From Dialister sp. CAG:486 (lineage in GTDB: Bacteria; Bacillota; Negativicutes; Veillonellales; Dialisteraceae), in assembly GCA_000434475.1 (NCBI GenBank), contig FR879581.1:1-27228 (forward strand): a stretch of 27,228 bases of DNA. Direction: 5' to 3'. The position numbers and the translations under genes are program-made. This document shows positions 17,077 to 26,847 of the stretch, one piece after another (within the stretch, counting starts at the first letter, position 1; each line of letters opens with the position of its first letter). The notes under the pieces were generated by a model that did no database searches, was not told where the DNA came from, and worked only from the letters and a program-made list of their open reading frames with translations.

Positions 17077-17154
17077 ATCTCCTCTGCTCCACGTCAAAAG
17101 CCCATTTCCCGACGCTTTCGCATCAGAAAATGGGCTCTCTAAAGCAGAGGAGAT
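17077..17154 (-). promoter_or_regulatory. Nested inverted repeat masking the sspD ribosome-binding site
   Basis: On the transcript, AUCUCCUCUGC (17154-17144) is a perfect complement of GCAGAGGAGAU (17087-17077), which contains the sspD Shine-Dalgarno. Between them lies a 38-nt hairpin (17136-17099) with a continuous 17-bp stem, including three G-U pairs, capped by a GAAA tetraloop. The inner hairpin is followed by TTTT and then G on the coding strand, too short for a confident terminator. The structure would hide the ribosome-binding site unless opened. It could instead be an inserted palindromic repeat that happens to donate the Shine-Dalgarno. Confidence 0.7.
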
Positions 17155-17161
17155 TACTTTG

Positions 17162-17257
17162 TTACCCCCCCCTACCTTCGTAGGTTGTCAATTCAGTTTT
17201 AGGACGCATGCCAAAGAAACGAGAACTCCGCCGTTTCCACTGCGTGAATTTTTTCAT
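17162..17257 (-). CDS. Possible 31-aa leader peptide upstream of sspD
   Basis: A short frame starts at an ATG preceded by GGGAGGCGAAAGAA, a good ribosome-binding site. It begins MKKFTQWKRRSSRFFG and ends YEGRGG. The N-terminal half is strongly basic. Its last codons are a run of eight G directly before TAA, so a one-base change in that run would extend or alter the peptide. It lies between the promoter at 17300 and the hairpin that covers the sspD start. It may be a regulatory leader peptide or a remnant of another gene. No homology is recognised. Confidence 0.4.
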   Translation of the reverse strand: MKKFTQWKRRSSRFFGMRPKTELTTYEGRGG

Positions 17258-17299
17258 TTCTTTCGCCTCCCATAGAGATGAATAGCTCTAATCAGTTTT

Positions 17300-17308
17300 A
17301 TTATAACA
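17300..17308 (-). promoter_or_regulatory. Extended -10 promoter for the Ssp-type operon
   Basis: The minus strand reads TGT followed by TATAAT, a perfect extended -10 box. A TTGACG occurs only 11 nt upstream, too close to act as the matching -35. Transcription would start near 17293, giving a leader of about 220 nt before sspD, which contains the small frame and the hairpins. No other clear promoter is visible before the downstream genes. Confidence 0.6.
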
Positions 17309-17428
17309 CAGAGAGACGTCAAAAACATTCATCATGTCAGACTTTTCTCAATGAAATCATTATTTTTTCAGTCATACATTTCTAAAGCAAGTGTTAAGGC
17401 AGAGAAAAAACACCGTATCCTTTTTTTA

Positions 17429-20400
17429 TCACAGTACGCCGCTGCTATCGGTCTTTGTGATATATTTCGCGGGAATGGGATGATCGAGGCGATAGATGAT
17501 GCTGATGGGCTGGGAGCCTTCGTGGGAGACGATCTTTGCGGTGCCGAGGAAGGTGTAGGCCATGGCATTGCGGCAGGCGTCCTGCTTGGCGCTTCGGACG
17601 AAGAGGAGGACGATGCCGCCGGTTTCTCTTTGGGAAAGATAGCGCTGTCCTGTCTTGGACTCGGGCGTGGTGGTGGACTGGCTCTGCCAGTGGAAGAGGT
17701 GGCGGTCGATGGAGTAGTCTTCGTAGAGAGTGGTATCGGAGAATTCTTTCTGCGATTTATTGAGTGTCACGAGGAATACGTCTGTCGGCCGTGTGACGGT
17801 GTCACTGTTCGTATGGTCGAGGTACTTTACGCCTTCGCGAATGCTGGCGGGCTTGGCGAAGCCGAGGGCTGCGAAGAGCTGGTCGCGCGTGTAGCTATCG
17901 TAGACTTCGAGGGCGCAAGGATAGGGAAGCTCTGCCTTTGGGGGAATGATATCGATGCGGTCATAGAGGAAGTCGAGCAGTTCGCTGATTTCTTCCTTGA
18001 GGGCTGTTTCTTTCGCAAAACGGGTGATGGCAAGGGCGGGGTCTTTCGGGCTGTCCTTCTGCCCATCGGGAAAGAGGGTGATCGCCCACATGCGCAGGTA
18101 TTTCTTTTCCATGGGAGTGGGGTTTATCGGCAGGTTTTCATAGGCACGCCGCAGGAAAGAGATCCATCGCGGCGAATCTATGGTGAGGGTGCGGCTCATG
18201 GATCTGCGGAGGGCTTCTTCGAGGTCGGTCACAGGGAGCGCGGGAAGGATCTCGGCGTCCATGAGGAGCCTTGTATAGGTGCGCGTGCCATTGTAGAAGA
18301 CGGCGGGCTCTACCTAGGTCGCGCGGAAGAAATCGGAGAGGGTCGGCCGGCTGCCGGTGGCAGCGTAGAGTTCTTTCACCATCTCGATGTAGTATTCATT
18401 TTTCCGAAGGCGGCTGGCGATATTTTCGAGTACCCATTTCTGTGCCTGCTCTTCGAGCTGAATGGCGCAGCCTTTCGGTACGTGAGGAAATCCTTCTTGG
18501 ATCTCTTTCTTGATGATGACGTGATGCTTGCCGAGGAGCGATGCGAAGCGGCGGGAGAAGTCGTACTTGCGGCTTGCCGGTGCGACGAAGTCGAGGACGG
18601 TGAGGCAGTCTTTCCCGTTCGAAAGGCGCAGGCCGCGCCCGAGTTGCTGGAGGAAGACGGTCATGCTGTTCGTCGGTCTTAGGAAGAGCACGGTATTCAC
18701 GGATGGGATGTCGACGCCTTCATTGAAGAGGTCTACGACGAAGAGGATGCGAAGCTCCCCTTCTGCGAGGCGTTCCCGCGCTGCATTTCTTTCTACTGCC
18801 GGTGTATCTGCATCGAGTGCGAGGGCAGGTATGCCGTGCTGATTGAAGTAGTCTGCCATGAAATGCGCGTGCTTCTTCGAGACGCAGAAGCCGAGTGCTT
18901 TCACGTCGCGAATGTCTGCGGTGTAGCGAAGGAGGGCGTCTCCGATGGCGCGGGCACGCTGGCTGGCCAGTGCGCCTTCTGCGGTGTAGAGACGTTCGAG
19001 CTCGCTCGCGTCGTACTCTCCGCCTGTCCACTTGATCTCCGCAAGGCTCACCGGATCTGTGACGCCGAAGTAGTGAAAGGGGCAGAGAAGGCGCCGCTCG
19101 ATGGCATCGGGCAGGCGTATTTCTGCGGCGATGTGTCCGCCGAAATAGGAGAGGATGTCTCCCCCATCCATACGCTCTGGCGTAGCTGTGAGGCCGAGGA
19201 GTATCTTCGGATGAAAGTGTGTGAGAAGGTGCTGATAGGATCTTGCCGCTGCATGATGGAATTCATCGACGATGATCATGTCGTAGTAGTAGGGATCCAT
19301 TTTTCAAAGAAACGTTGGCTGTTCAGTGTCTGAATGGACATGAAGAGGTGTTCCACGTGACTTGCCCGATGTCCTCCGACTGCGAGCGCACCAAAATCGG
19401 GATCTTTCATGACCTGACGGAAGCAGGAGAGGCTTTGTTTCAGGATCTCTTCCCTATGAGCGATGAAGAGGAGGCGCGTCCCTTCTTTTCTCGAGGCGGC
19501 AAATCGGCGATAGTCGAAGGCGGAGATCGCTGTCTTTCCCGTGCCTGTAGCGGCGACGACAAGATTGTACCAGCGATCTTTGCCGTGCCGCTCTGTATCA
19601 AGTGCATCCAGTATCGCCTGCTGGTAGGGGTATGGCTGGATGTCAAAAGCATAGGAGGAGGCATCTGTCCCGCTGCTCCGCCCGCGTTCCCTATCGATAG
19701 CGCGACGGAGTTTTTCCTCATCTTTTTGGGGCTCGTAGGAGGTGAAATCCTCGGAGTGCCAATAGGTCTCGAAGGTCGCGCTCATTTTATCGATGATGTG
19801 CGGCTGGTCCTGTGTCGTCACTTTCATATTCCACTCCATCCCTTCTGCGATGGCAGCGTGGGAAAGATTCGATGAACCGATGTAAGCCGTCGAGTAGCCG
19901 CTTTCCCGATAGAACATGTATGATTTGGCGTGCAGTCTGGTTTCTTTCACATCATAAGAAATGCGTACTTCTGTATGGGGCAGAGACGCAAGTACCTCGA
20001 TCGCCTTCGAATCTGTCGCTCCCATATATGTCGTCGTCACGATGCGCAGGTGTCCGCCGCGGGCTGTGAAAAGTCGCAGTGCGGGGAGAAGCAGCTGAAG
20101 GCCGGAGAAACGGATGAAGGAGATCAGAAAATCAATGCGGTCAGAGGATGCGATCTCCTTTGTGAGCTCGTGTACCATCGAGACATCCTTCTTAGAATTG
20201 GTGAAAAGGAATGATCGCGTGAGTGATGTCGCCGGCCGCTCCCACCGGCGAGGCAGGAGTGTGTTTTTCTTGTGTTCTAAGGATTTCAGCAGAAATGGTG
20301 CATTCGCCACCTCCTGACCGCCTCCAAGCTCTTCTGTCTTCTTTGCAAGGGAGGCAATGAGTTCATTCGTGAGTGCCAGCTGGTGGTCGACGCTGTTCTC

Positions 20401-20616
20401 CTCATCCCTGTCCGCGATGTCCTTCAGACAGAGTCGTATCACCCGCTGCAAATACGAAGAGAGATAGCCCACGGCTTCCTCAGCATCCACATCTTCCTCT
20501 TCTGCACGCACCTGATCCTCGGCCAGTGCCTCTTTCAGCACTTCAGCAAAGCGCCGCGACATGACTTTCTCGTACACGCCATCTTTTAATTTCTCAATTT
20601 CAGTCATAGGGGTCAT
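17429..20616 (-). pseudogene. Broken PLD/SF2 helicase with C-terminal DUF3427 domain
   Basis: Three open segments together make a helicase of about 1060 aa. Segment 1 (20616-19276) carries a PLD domain (LHAKSYMFY, GSSNLSH) and Walker A AATGTGKT. Segment 2 (19300-18314) carries VDEFHH, LTATPERMDGGD, NEGVDIPSV and QQLGRGLRL. Segment 3 (18262-17429) has the DUF3427-like end (LYEDYSIDRHLFHWQSQS). A frameshift joins 1 and 2 at a run of five A near 19303. Restoring a sixth A gives FFEKMDPYYYDMIIVDEFHH. Segments 2 and 3 are in one frame, split by TAG at 18314-18316, after which translation continues as VEPAVFYNGTRTYTRLL. The start has AAAGGAAA upstream, and a weak TGA-TACTAT box lies at 20665-20673. 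Sequencing error could explain either lesion, but two make decay more likely. Confidence 0.88.
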
Positions 20617-20639
20617 TACTTTTTCCTTTCTGAGAAGCC

Positions 20640-21250
20640 AATAGATATGTAAGAGCTTTTCTATATAGTATCATAAAAATCTATCGCCATAGATGAAAAA
20701 CAGATCATCCGATCTCGCTCACCCACCTGGAAGTATACATCATCTGAATCTCTGTATTTACCGCAAGAATGGTATCTTCGCTATTCGTATGATCCATGAA
20801 ATAGACTATATATTGCGTTACCCGTCTTTTCTCTCTTGCATTTTTCTCTAGAACGTAGTACCATATAGTCATGAAGCATGGACATATTTGAACATGTTCC
20901 CCGGATGGACGGCTTCTCCGATTTCCAGAATTCTCCAAGCGCTACGAGATCACAGGGAGGACCGCACCGGAAGGGGCAGATCTGCCATATGCACCGTGCG
21001 TCATCGGATGGGTCAGCGGAAGCGTACAGCCTGCTGCCGATGCCCATTTTAGGCTGACAAGTAAGAAAAAATGAATATCCGGAAGCATGGCTTTTCCACT
21101 TCCCTGTCCTCTGCGAGGCCGGGTTCCGACGATAGCACAGGCCCTCCCGCACTTCGGTGCTCATGGACGACCATCACCGATTCCGAGCTCCGCCTGCATC
21201 GGGCACAGGTGGGAAGCCTTTTCCGGATGTTTTTTTATGTCTTTGTAAGA
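20640..21250. other. Gene-poor stretch without convincing coding sequence
   Basis: About 600 bp between the broken helicase and the truncated nuclease copy. Short open frames exist on the minus strand (20705-20938 and 20781-21164), but neither has a clear ribosome-binding site, and they overlap in different frames. The 20705 frame ends in a protein-like segment (VTQYIVYFMDHTNSEDTILA), which may be the tail of a decayed gene. I see no tRNA, rRNA or repeat array here. Confidence 0.5.
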
Positions 21251-21301
21251 AAAAACCCCATGGGCTATGGCATGACACATGCCGCAGCCCATGGGGTTTT
21301 T
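21251..21301 (-). terminator. Long, near-perfect hairpin terminator (probably bidirectional)
   Basis: The 24-nt arms (21251-21274 and 21278-21301) differ at two positions and enclose a 3-nt loop. Each arm begins or ends with five A/T, so a U-tract follows the stem in both directions. It lies 48 nt past the end of the truncated nuclease copy and would stop leftward transcription from the nuclease locus. Confidence 0.88.
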
Positions 21302-21349
21302 CTATTGACTTTTCTGATAAATAGGCTCTCACGCGTTCGTGGCTCCTTC

Positions 21350-21745
21350 TCAGACGGAGTATCCTGCTTCTCGTGCGATTTCTTTCACATACGGGATCGG
21401 ACATTCTATCACAGCGGCAATGCCCTCGATCGACATGTTCAGTTTGAGCAGATTTACGATCACTGTTCTACCTTTTTCCTCCATCCATTGCTCCATCCCT
21501 TTTTCTATCCATTGCTCCCTCCATTGCTCCATGCCTTGCTTCATGCCGATCTCGATCCCTTCCTGCATACCTTCGATTTTATATTTTTGGAGTTCCATCA
21601 AAAGTGTCATATATTCTCGCCTCATTTCTTTATGTTCTTTGATCCGGATCACTTCTTCGTTGATTTCTTTCGTCAATGCACCTTCTGCTGCTTTCCCGTC
21701 CACATAGCGCAGGAAGGCTGTTTCATCAAAACACGGAAAGAACAT
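21350..21745 (-). pseudogene. Truncated tandem copy of the PD-(D/E)XK nuclease gene
   Basis: The 131-aa frame is nearly identical, from AFLRYVDGKAAEGALTK onward, to residues 173-290 of the gene at 21799-22671. It ends in the same EIAREAGYSV. The catalytic N-terminal half is absent. The first nine residues (MFFPCFDET) are unrelated to the full copy and have no clear ribosome-binding site. The GME repeat zone is one four-residue unit longer than in the full copy and has picked up Trp codons (EQWREQWIEKGMEQWMEE). I read it as the leftover of a partial tandem duplication. A short expressed C-terminal fragment cannot be excluded. Confidence 0.8.
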
Positions 21746-21754
21746 ATAGTCATA

Positions 21755-21786
21755 ATCAAAAGCAGTGAACCTTTCGGCTCACTGCT
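21755..21786 (-). terminator. Terminator after the full-length nuclease gene
   Basis: AGCAGTGA (21761-21768) pairs with TCACTGCT (21779-21786). On the minus strand the stem is followed by TTTTGATT. It is 12 nt past the stop codon of the 290-aa gene and lies between the two copies. Confidence 0.75.
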
Positions 21787-21798
21787 CTGGTATTGATT

Positions 21799-22671
21799 TC
21801 AGACAGAGTATCCTGCTTCTCGCGCTATTTCTTTCACATACGGGATCGGACTTTCTGTCGCAGCAGCAATGTTGTCGATCGGCATGTTCAGTTTGAGCAG
21901 ATTCATGATCACTGTTCTACCTTTTTTCTCCATACCTTTTTCCATCCCTTGCTCCATGCCTTTTTCCATACCTTGCTTCATGCCGATTTCGATCCCTTCC
22001 TGCATGCCTTCGGTTTTATATTTTTGGAGTTCCATCAAAAGTGTCATATATTCTCGCCTCATTTCTTTATGTTCTTTGATCCGGATCACTTCTTCGTTGA
22101 TTTCTTTCGTCAATGCACCCTCTGCTGCTTTCCCGTCCACATAGCGCAGGAAGGCTGCTATATCCGGGTCAAGGGTATCACTTTCGCCTTTCGCGTTCAG
22201 GAAGATCTTTGTCGAAAGATCCCCCAGCTCCAGACCTTCCTTTTCGATGCAGCGATGGCGGAAGGTATACATGGGGAGATTTTCGCCGAAGGGGTCGAAG
22301 GTACAGATGAAGATGATGAAGGACTCTTTCAGCTCTGTATAGTACTGCCCTTTTTTCAGCTCGTCCATATCGATCATGCCTTGATAGTAGCGGGTCCGCT
22401 TGGGGAGTTCCCCTTCGCTGCCATTCGTACATTGCATCTCGATGTCATAGACATGGCCGTTTTCATCGTGCACATAGACGTCCAGACGGATGCTTTTGCT
22501 GTCGTAGCGGTTGTCTATGGATTTTTCGCCTTCTGGAAATGTGATCTTTTCGATCCGGATGCCCAAAATCTTCTCGATCAGGTATTTGCAGATCCGCTGG
22601 TTCTGCATGACTTTTTGGAAAAGAAAATTATCCTGAATGGTCAGCTCTTCCCATTGTTTGAATCGTCCCAT
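21799..22671 (-). CDS. PD-(D/E)XK nuclease family protein (Rpn/transposase-type)
   Basis: The 290-aa protein belongs by pattern to the PD-(D/E)XK transposase-like nucleases (PF12784/Rpn group). The start KQWEELTIQDNFLFQKVM is typical. The active-site pattern is D64 in IRLDVYVHD and E78/Q80 in YDIEMQ, the ExQ variant of this group. The middle (RTRYYQGMIDMDELKKGQYY) also fits. The C-terminal part contains a run of four-residue GME(K/Q) repeats at 234-249, encoded by 12-bp units, before a conserved helix-turn-helix-like end. Rpn proteins can stimulate recombination and are often multicopy. AAAGGCGG precedes the ATG. A truncated duplicate lies directly downstream. The protein is intact here. Confidence 0.9.
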   Translation of the reverse strand: MGRFKQWEELTIQDNFLFQKVMQNQRICKYLIEKILGIRIEKITFPEGEKSIDNRYDSKSIRLDVYVHDENGHVYDIEMQCTNGSEGELPKRTRYYQGMIDMDELKKGQYYTELKESFIIFICTFDPFGENLPMYTFRHRCIEKEGLELGDLSTKIFLNAKGESDTLDPDIAAFLRYVDGKAAEGALTKEINEEVIRIKEHKEMRREYMTLLMELQKYKTEGMQEGIEIGMKQGMEKGMEQGMEKGMEKKGRTVIMNLLKLNMPIDNIAAATESPIPYVKEIAREAGYSV

Positions 22672-22799
22672 GGCATCACCGCCTTTCTACCTGTATTGTA
22701 ACAAAAAATAGAGAAAAAGCGAAGAGAAATTCCGCAATATACAAGCCGAAAAGAAACATTCTCTCATCATATTTTGTATCTGTATCAGGGAAACAGGCA

Positions 22800-22845
22800 A
22801 TAGAAAAGCAGCCTGCCGATGAAAACCGACAGGCTGCTTTTCTAT
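22800..22845 (-). terminator. Terminator of the riboflavin operon
   Basis: The arms ATAGAAAAGCAGCCTG and CAGGCTGCTTTTCTAT extend inward through a few more pairs, around a GATGAAAACC-type loop. It begins 5 nt past the ribH stop. The minus strand ends the stem with CTTTTCTAT, giving a T-rich tail. Confidence 0.85.
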
Positions 22846-22850
22846 GATTT

Positions 22851-23318
22851 TTATTTTTCCAGCTTTTTGAAAAGGCTCGCCATTTCGAGTGCATCCATCG
22901 CACATTCGAAGCCTTTGTTGCCGGACTTGAGACCAGCGCGGTTAATGGCCTGCTCGATGGTGTCGGTGGTGAGGACACCGTAGAGGACGGGGATACCGCT
23001 GGAGAGGGAAGCCATAGCGACGCCCTTCGTGACTTCGGTCGCTACGTGCTCGTAGTGATCAGTCTCGCCGCGGATGACAGCGCCAAGGCAGATGACGGCA
23101 TCATATTTCCCGCTTTCTGCCATTTTCTTCGCTGCGAGCGGGATCTCGAAGGCGCCCGGCACCCAGGCGAGATCGACTTTGTCCATGTCGACGCCGTGAC
23201 GGGCAAGACCATCGGCTGCGCCGTCGATGAGTTTGGAAACGATGACTTCATTGAAACGGGAAGCGATAATACCGACGCGGATGTCGCTTTCATTGAAAAG
23301 TCCGTAAATGATATTCAT
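22851..23318 (-). CDS. ribH: 6,7-dimethyl-8-ribityllumazine synthase
   Basis: The 155-aa enzyme condenses 5-amino-6-ribitylamino-uracil with dihydroxybutanone phosphate to form lumazine, the penultimate step of riboflavin synthesis. The substrate-binding segments are visible: [12 protein letters not shown] early in the protein, [28 protein letters not shown] with the catalytic histidine, and [14 protein letters not shown] set the start at the ATG at 23318 because AAAGGAG lies about 8 nt upstream. A more distal ATG at 23348 lacks this and adds ten residues not usual for the family. It is the last gene of the rib operon, separated from ribBA by about 190 nt that contain an inverted repeat. It is followed immediately by a terminator. 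Confidence 0.96.
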   Translation of the reverse strand: MNIIYGLFNESDIRVGIIASRFNEVIVSKLIDGAADGLARHGVDMDKVDLAWVPGAFEIPLAAKKMAESGKYDAVICLGAVIRGETDHYEHVATEVTKGVAMASLSSGIPVLYGVLTTDTIEQAINRAGLKSGNKGFECAMDALEMASLFKKLEK

Positions 23319-23454
23319 GAGGAAGTCTCCTTTGGGTATATGTAACATATTTTGTAAATGGTAACATCAAGAGCGCAGAGGGCAACGTTCAATGGGGACA
23401 GCGGGTTGTGGCGGCTGCGCCGCGAATATATGGCCGATGCGCCGATTTTTGTAA

Positions 23455-23502
23455 ACTGAAATCCCCGAAGCTGGCATTTCAGTCACTAGTCACTAGCCAC
23501 TA
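23455..23502. repeat. Inverted repeat plus CACTAG-type short repeats between ribBA and ribH
   Basis: ACTGAAAT (23455-23462) and ATTTCAGT (23476-23483) form an 8-bp stem. Directly next to it, 23484-23502 reads as overlapping CACTAGTCACTAGCCACTA units. The same short motif in opposite orientation appears near 26783-26818. The hairpin could slow or process the rib transcript before ribH. The CACTAG units look like an interspersed repeat rather than a regulatory site. Confidence 0.5.
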
Positions 23503-23507
23503 AAATC

Positions 23508-25358
<1,851 letters not shown>

Positions 25359-25377
<19 letters not shown>

Positions 25378-26552
25378 GGCTCTTCCTCTCTCTTCAGCAG
25401 GTCGACGTCCGTCGGGCGCGTGGACTCTGCCTTTTCTTCTTTGGATTCTTTTTCTACATACGCCTCGATGACGAGATCCTTCCCCGTCATCTGCGTCTGG
25501 ATGTCACGGAGACGGATGGCCTTCGGGATGGTCGGTGCGCCCTCGCCGCCGATGAGCCCGGGCGCAGAGACGCCGCCAATGATCATCGGCGCGGTATAGA
25601 TGCGTACCTTGTCGACGATACCGGCATCAAAGGCAGACGCGGCGAGCGTCGCGCCGCCCTCTAAGAGGATGCTGTCGATGCCTTTCAGGGCGAGCCCCGT
25701 CATGGCGGCCTCGAGATCGACACTGCCGTTCTCTTCGCCGTCCGTCATAATGATATCGACGCCCATATCCGAGAGCGCTTTGCGCTTTCCCTCATCCGAG
25801 GCCGTCGTGGTGAGGATGATATTCTCCCCCTCTTCCTGAAATACCTTCGCTTTGAGCGGCACGGAGAGCTTTCCATCCACGATGATACGCACGGGGTCGA
25901 TCATCCCCTCTGTGCGGGCAGTGAGCTGCGGATTGTCCGCAAGGATCGTCCCCGCGCCGACCATGATGCCCTTGTAGCAGCCGCGCAGGACATGTACTTC
26001 TTCCCGCGAGTCTTCACAGGAAATCCACTGGGAGTCCCCCGTGTGGCAAGCCGTCTTGCCATCCAGAGACATCGCAGCTTTGTAGAGGACGAAGGGCTTG
26101 TGCTGCGTGATATATTTCAGGAAAACTTCATTCAGCTTCTTCGCTTCCTCTTCCATGATACCGACCGTCACGAAAATCCCAGCTTCTTTCAGCTTGCGGA
26201 TCCCCTTGCCGGCGACGAGAGGATTCGGATCCTCCATCGCGACGACCACGCGGTCGACGCCTTTTTCCACCACGAGGTCAGCGCACGGCGGCGTCTTCCC
26301 ATAGTGCGAGCAGGGCTCGAGCGTCACATAGAGCGTCGTCCCCTTCGGATCTTCTGTCGCGTGAGCGAAGCAGTTCACTTCCGCATGCGGCCCACCATAT
26401 ACTTCATGCCAGCCCTCGCCGATGATGCGGCCATCTTTTACGAGCACCGCCCCGACCATCGGATTCGGACGGGTATGTCCCATGCCGCGCACCGCTAGCT
26501 CCAGCGCACGGCTCATGAATTTTCTGTCTTCATCGATACGCAAAAAATCCAC
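25359..26552 (-). CDS. ribD: Bifunctional riboflavin deaminase/reductase
   Basis: The 397-aa protein does the second and third steps of the GTP branch. The N-terminal cytidine-deaminase-like domain has zinc ligands in PHAEVNCF (H56, E58) and PCSHYGKTPPC (C81, C90). The C-terminal reductase has AAMSLDGKTA at about 169-178, VGAGTILADNPQLTAR and LLEGGATLAASAF. A charged tail of about 30 residues follows the usual end and overlaps ribE. I set the start at a GTG (26552), preceded by AAGGAAAGGAA. The next ATG is 12 codons later and would cut into the conserved N-terminus. The GTG lies inside a hairpin followed by six T (26542-26578), so expression depends on the FMN riboswitch upstream. Confidence 0.94.
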
Positions 26553-26578
26553 CTTCCTTTCCTTCAGGGAGGTGGACA
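26542..26578 (-). terminator. Riboswitch expression platform: terminator-like hairpin over the ribD start
   Basis: On the transcript UCCACCU (26576-26570) pairs with AGGUGGA (26554-26548). A further CCU/AGG pairing follows after one mismatch, with a GAAGGAA loop, and the stem is followed by six U. The ribosome-binding site AAGGAAAGGAA and the GTG start lie inside the structure. It therefore has the marks of both a terminator and a start-codon sequestrator under riboswitch control. Confidence 0.75.
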
Positions 26579-26594
26579 GCCAAAAAGTCTACCA

Positions 26595-26720
26595 CTCTTC
26601 TTTCATCCGGACTCTAACCGTCGGCTCTGGGTTCTCACCAGATCTACTGCAGGACATCTGCAGCTCGTGGGCTCAGAAGATCTTTACCACCGGTGGGGAA
26701 TTCCGCCCCGCCCTGAAGAG
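26595..26720 (-). ncRNA. FMN riboswitch (RFN element)
   Basis: The minus strand carries the conserved RFN core in order: CTTCAGGGCGGGG, GGAATTCCCCACCGG, TGAGCCCACGAGC, GAGAACCCAGAGCCGACGG, and TTAGAGTCCGGATGAAAGAAGAG. The closing stem CTCTTC/GAAGAG frames it. The aptamer senses flavin mononucleotide and lowers riboflavin gene expression when FMN is plentiful. It lies about 45 nt upstream of ribD, with a terminator-like hairpin between. Confidence 0.95.
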
Positions 26721-26738
26721 ATATATTTCTACGTTTCT

Positions 26739-26747
26739 ATTATAACA
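26739..26747 (-). promoter_or_regulatory. Extended -10 promoter of the riboflavin operon
   Basis: The minus strand has TGT followed by TATAAT, the same extended -10 sequence as the Ssp-type operon promoter. It is placed about 20 nt before the riboswitch begins. No good -35 box is visible. Confidence 0.65.
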
Positions 26748-26774
26748 GATGATGCAAGAGGGATGCGTGGCTAA

Positions 26775-26818
26775 CGGCTGATGACTAGGGACTGGTGACT
26801 AGTGGCTAGGGACTAGGG
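26775..26818. repeat. Short GACTAG/GGCTAGG repeats
   Basis: The stretch reads as irregular units of gactaggg, gactggtgactagtgg and ctagggactaggg. It is related, in inverted orientation, to the CACTAG units at 23484-23502. It lies between the rib promoter and the right-end repeat cluster and carries no gene. Confidence 0.55.
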
Positions 26819-26847
26819 ATGAGAAAGGAGAATACCGCTTTCCCCAT

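Noticed and set aside
17294..17330. TTGACG as the -35 box of the operon promoter
   Set aside because: It is only 11 nt from the TATAAT, too short for sigma-70-type spacing. The extended -10 was used instead.
17351..18682. 443-aa plus-strand open frame opposite the helicase remnant
   Set aside because: It lies antisense to DUF3427 helicase sequence. Its Glu/Gly/Val-rich composition mirrors the GC-rich opposite strand, with no ribosome-binding site or family signature.
21910..22000. Short tandem repeats as a CRISPR array
   Set aside because: The 12-bp units are in frame inside a protein-coding gene and have no spacers. No cas genes are present.
21793..22701. 302-aa plus-strand open frame opposite the nuclease gene
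   Set aside because: It is antisense to the PD-(D/E)XK gene. The FLHPLLHAFFH repeats are the reverse complement of the GME repeats.
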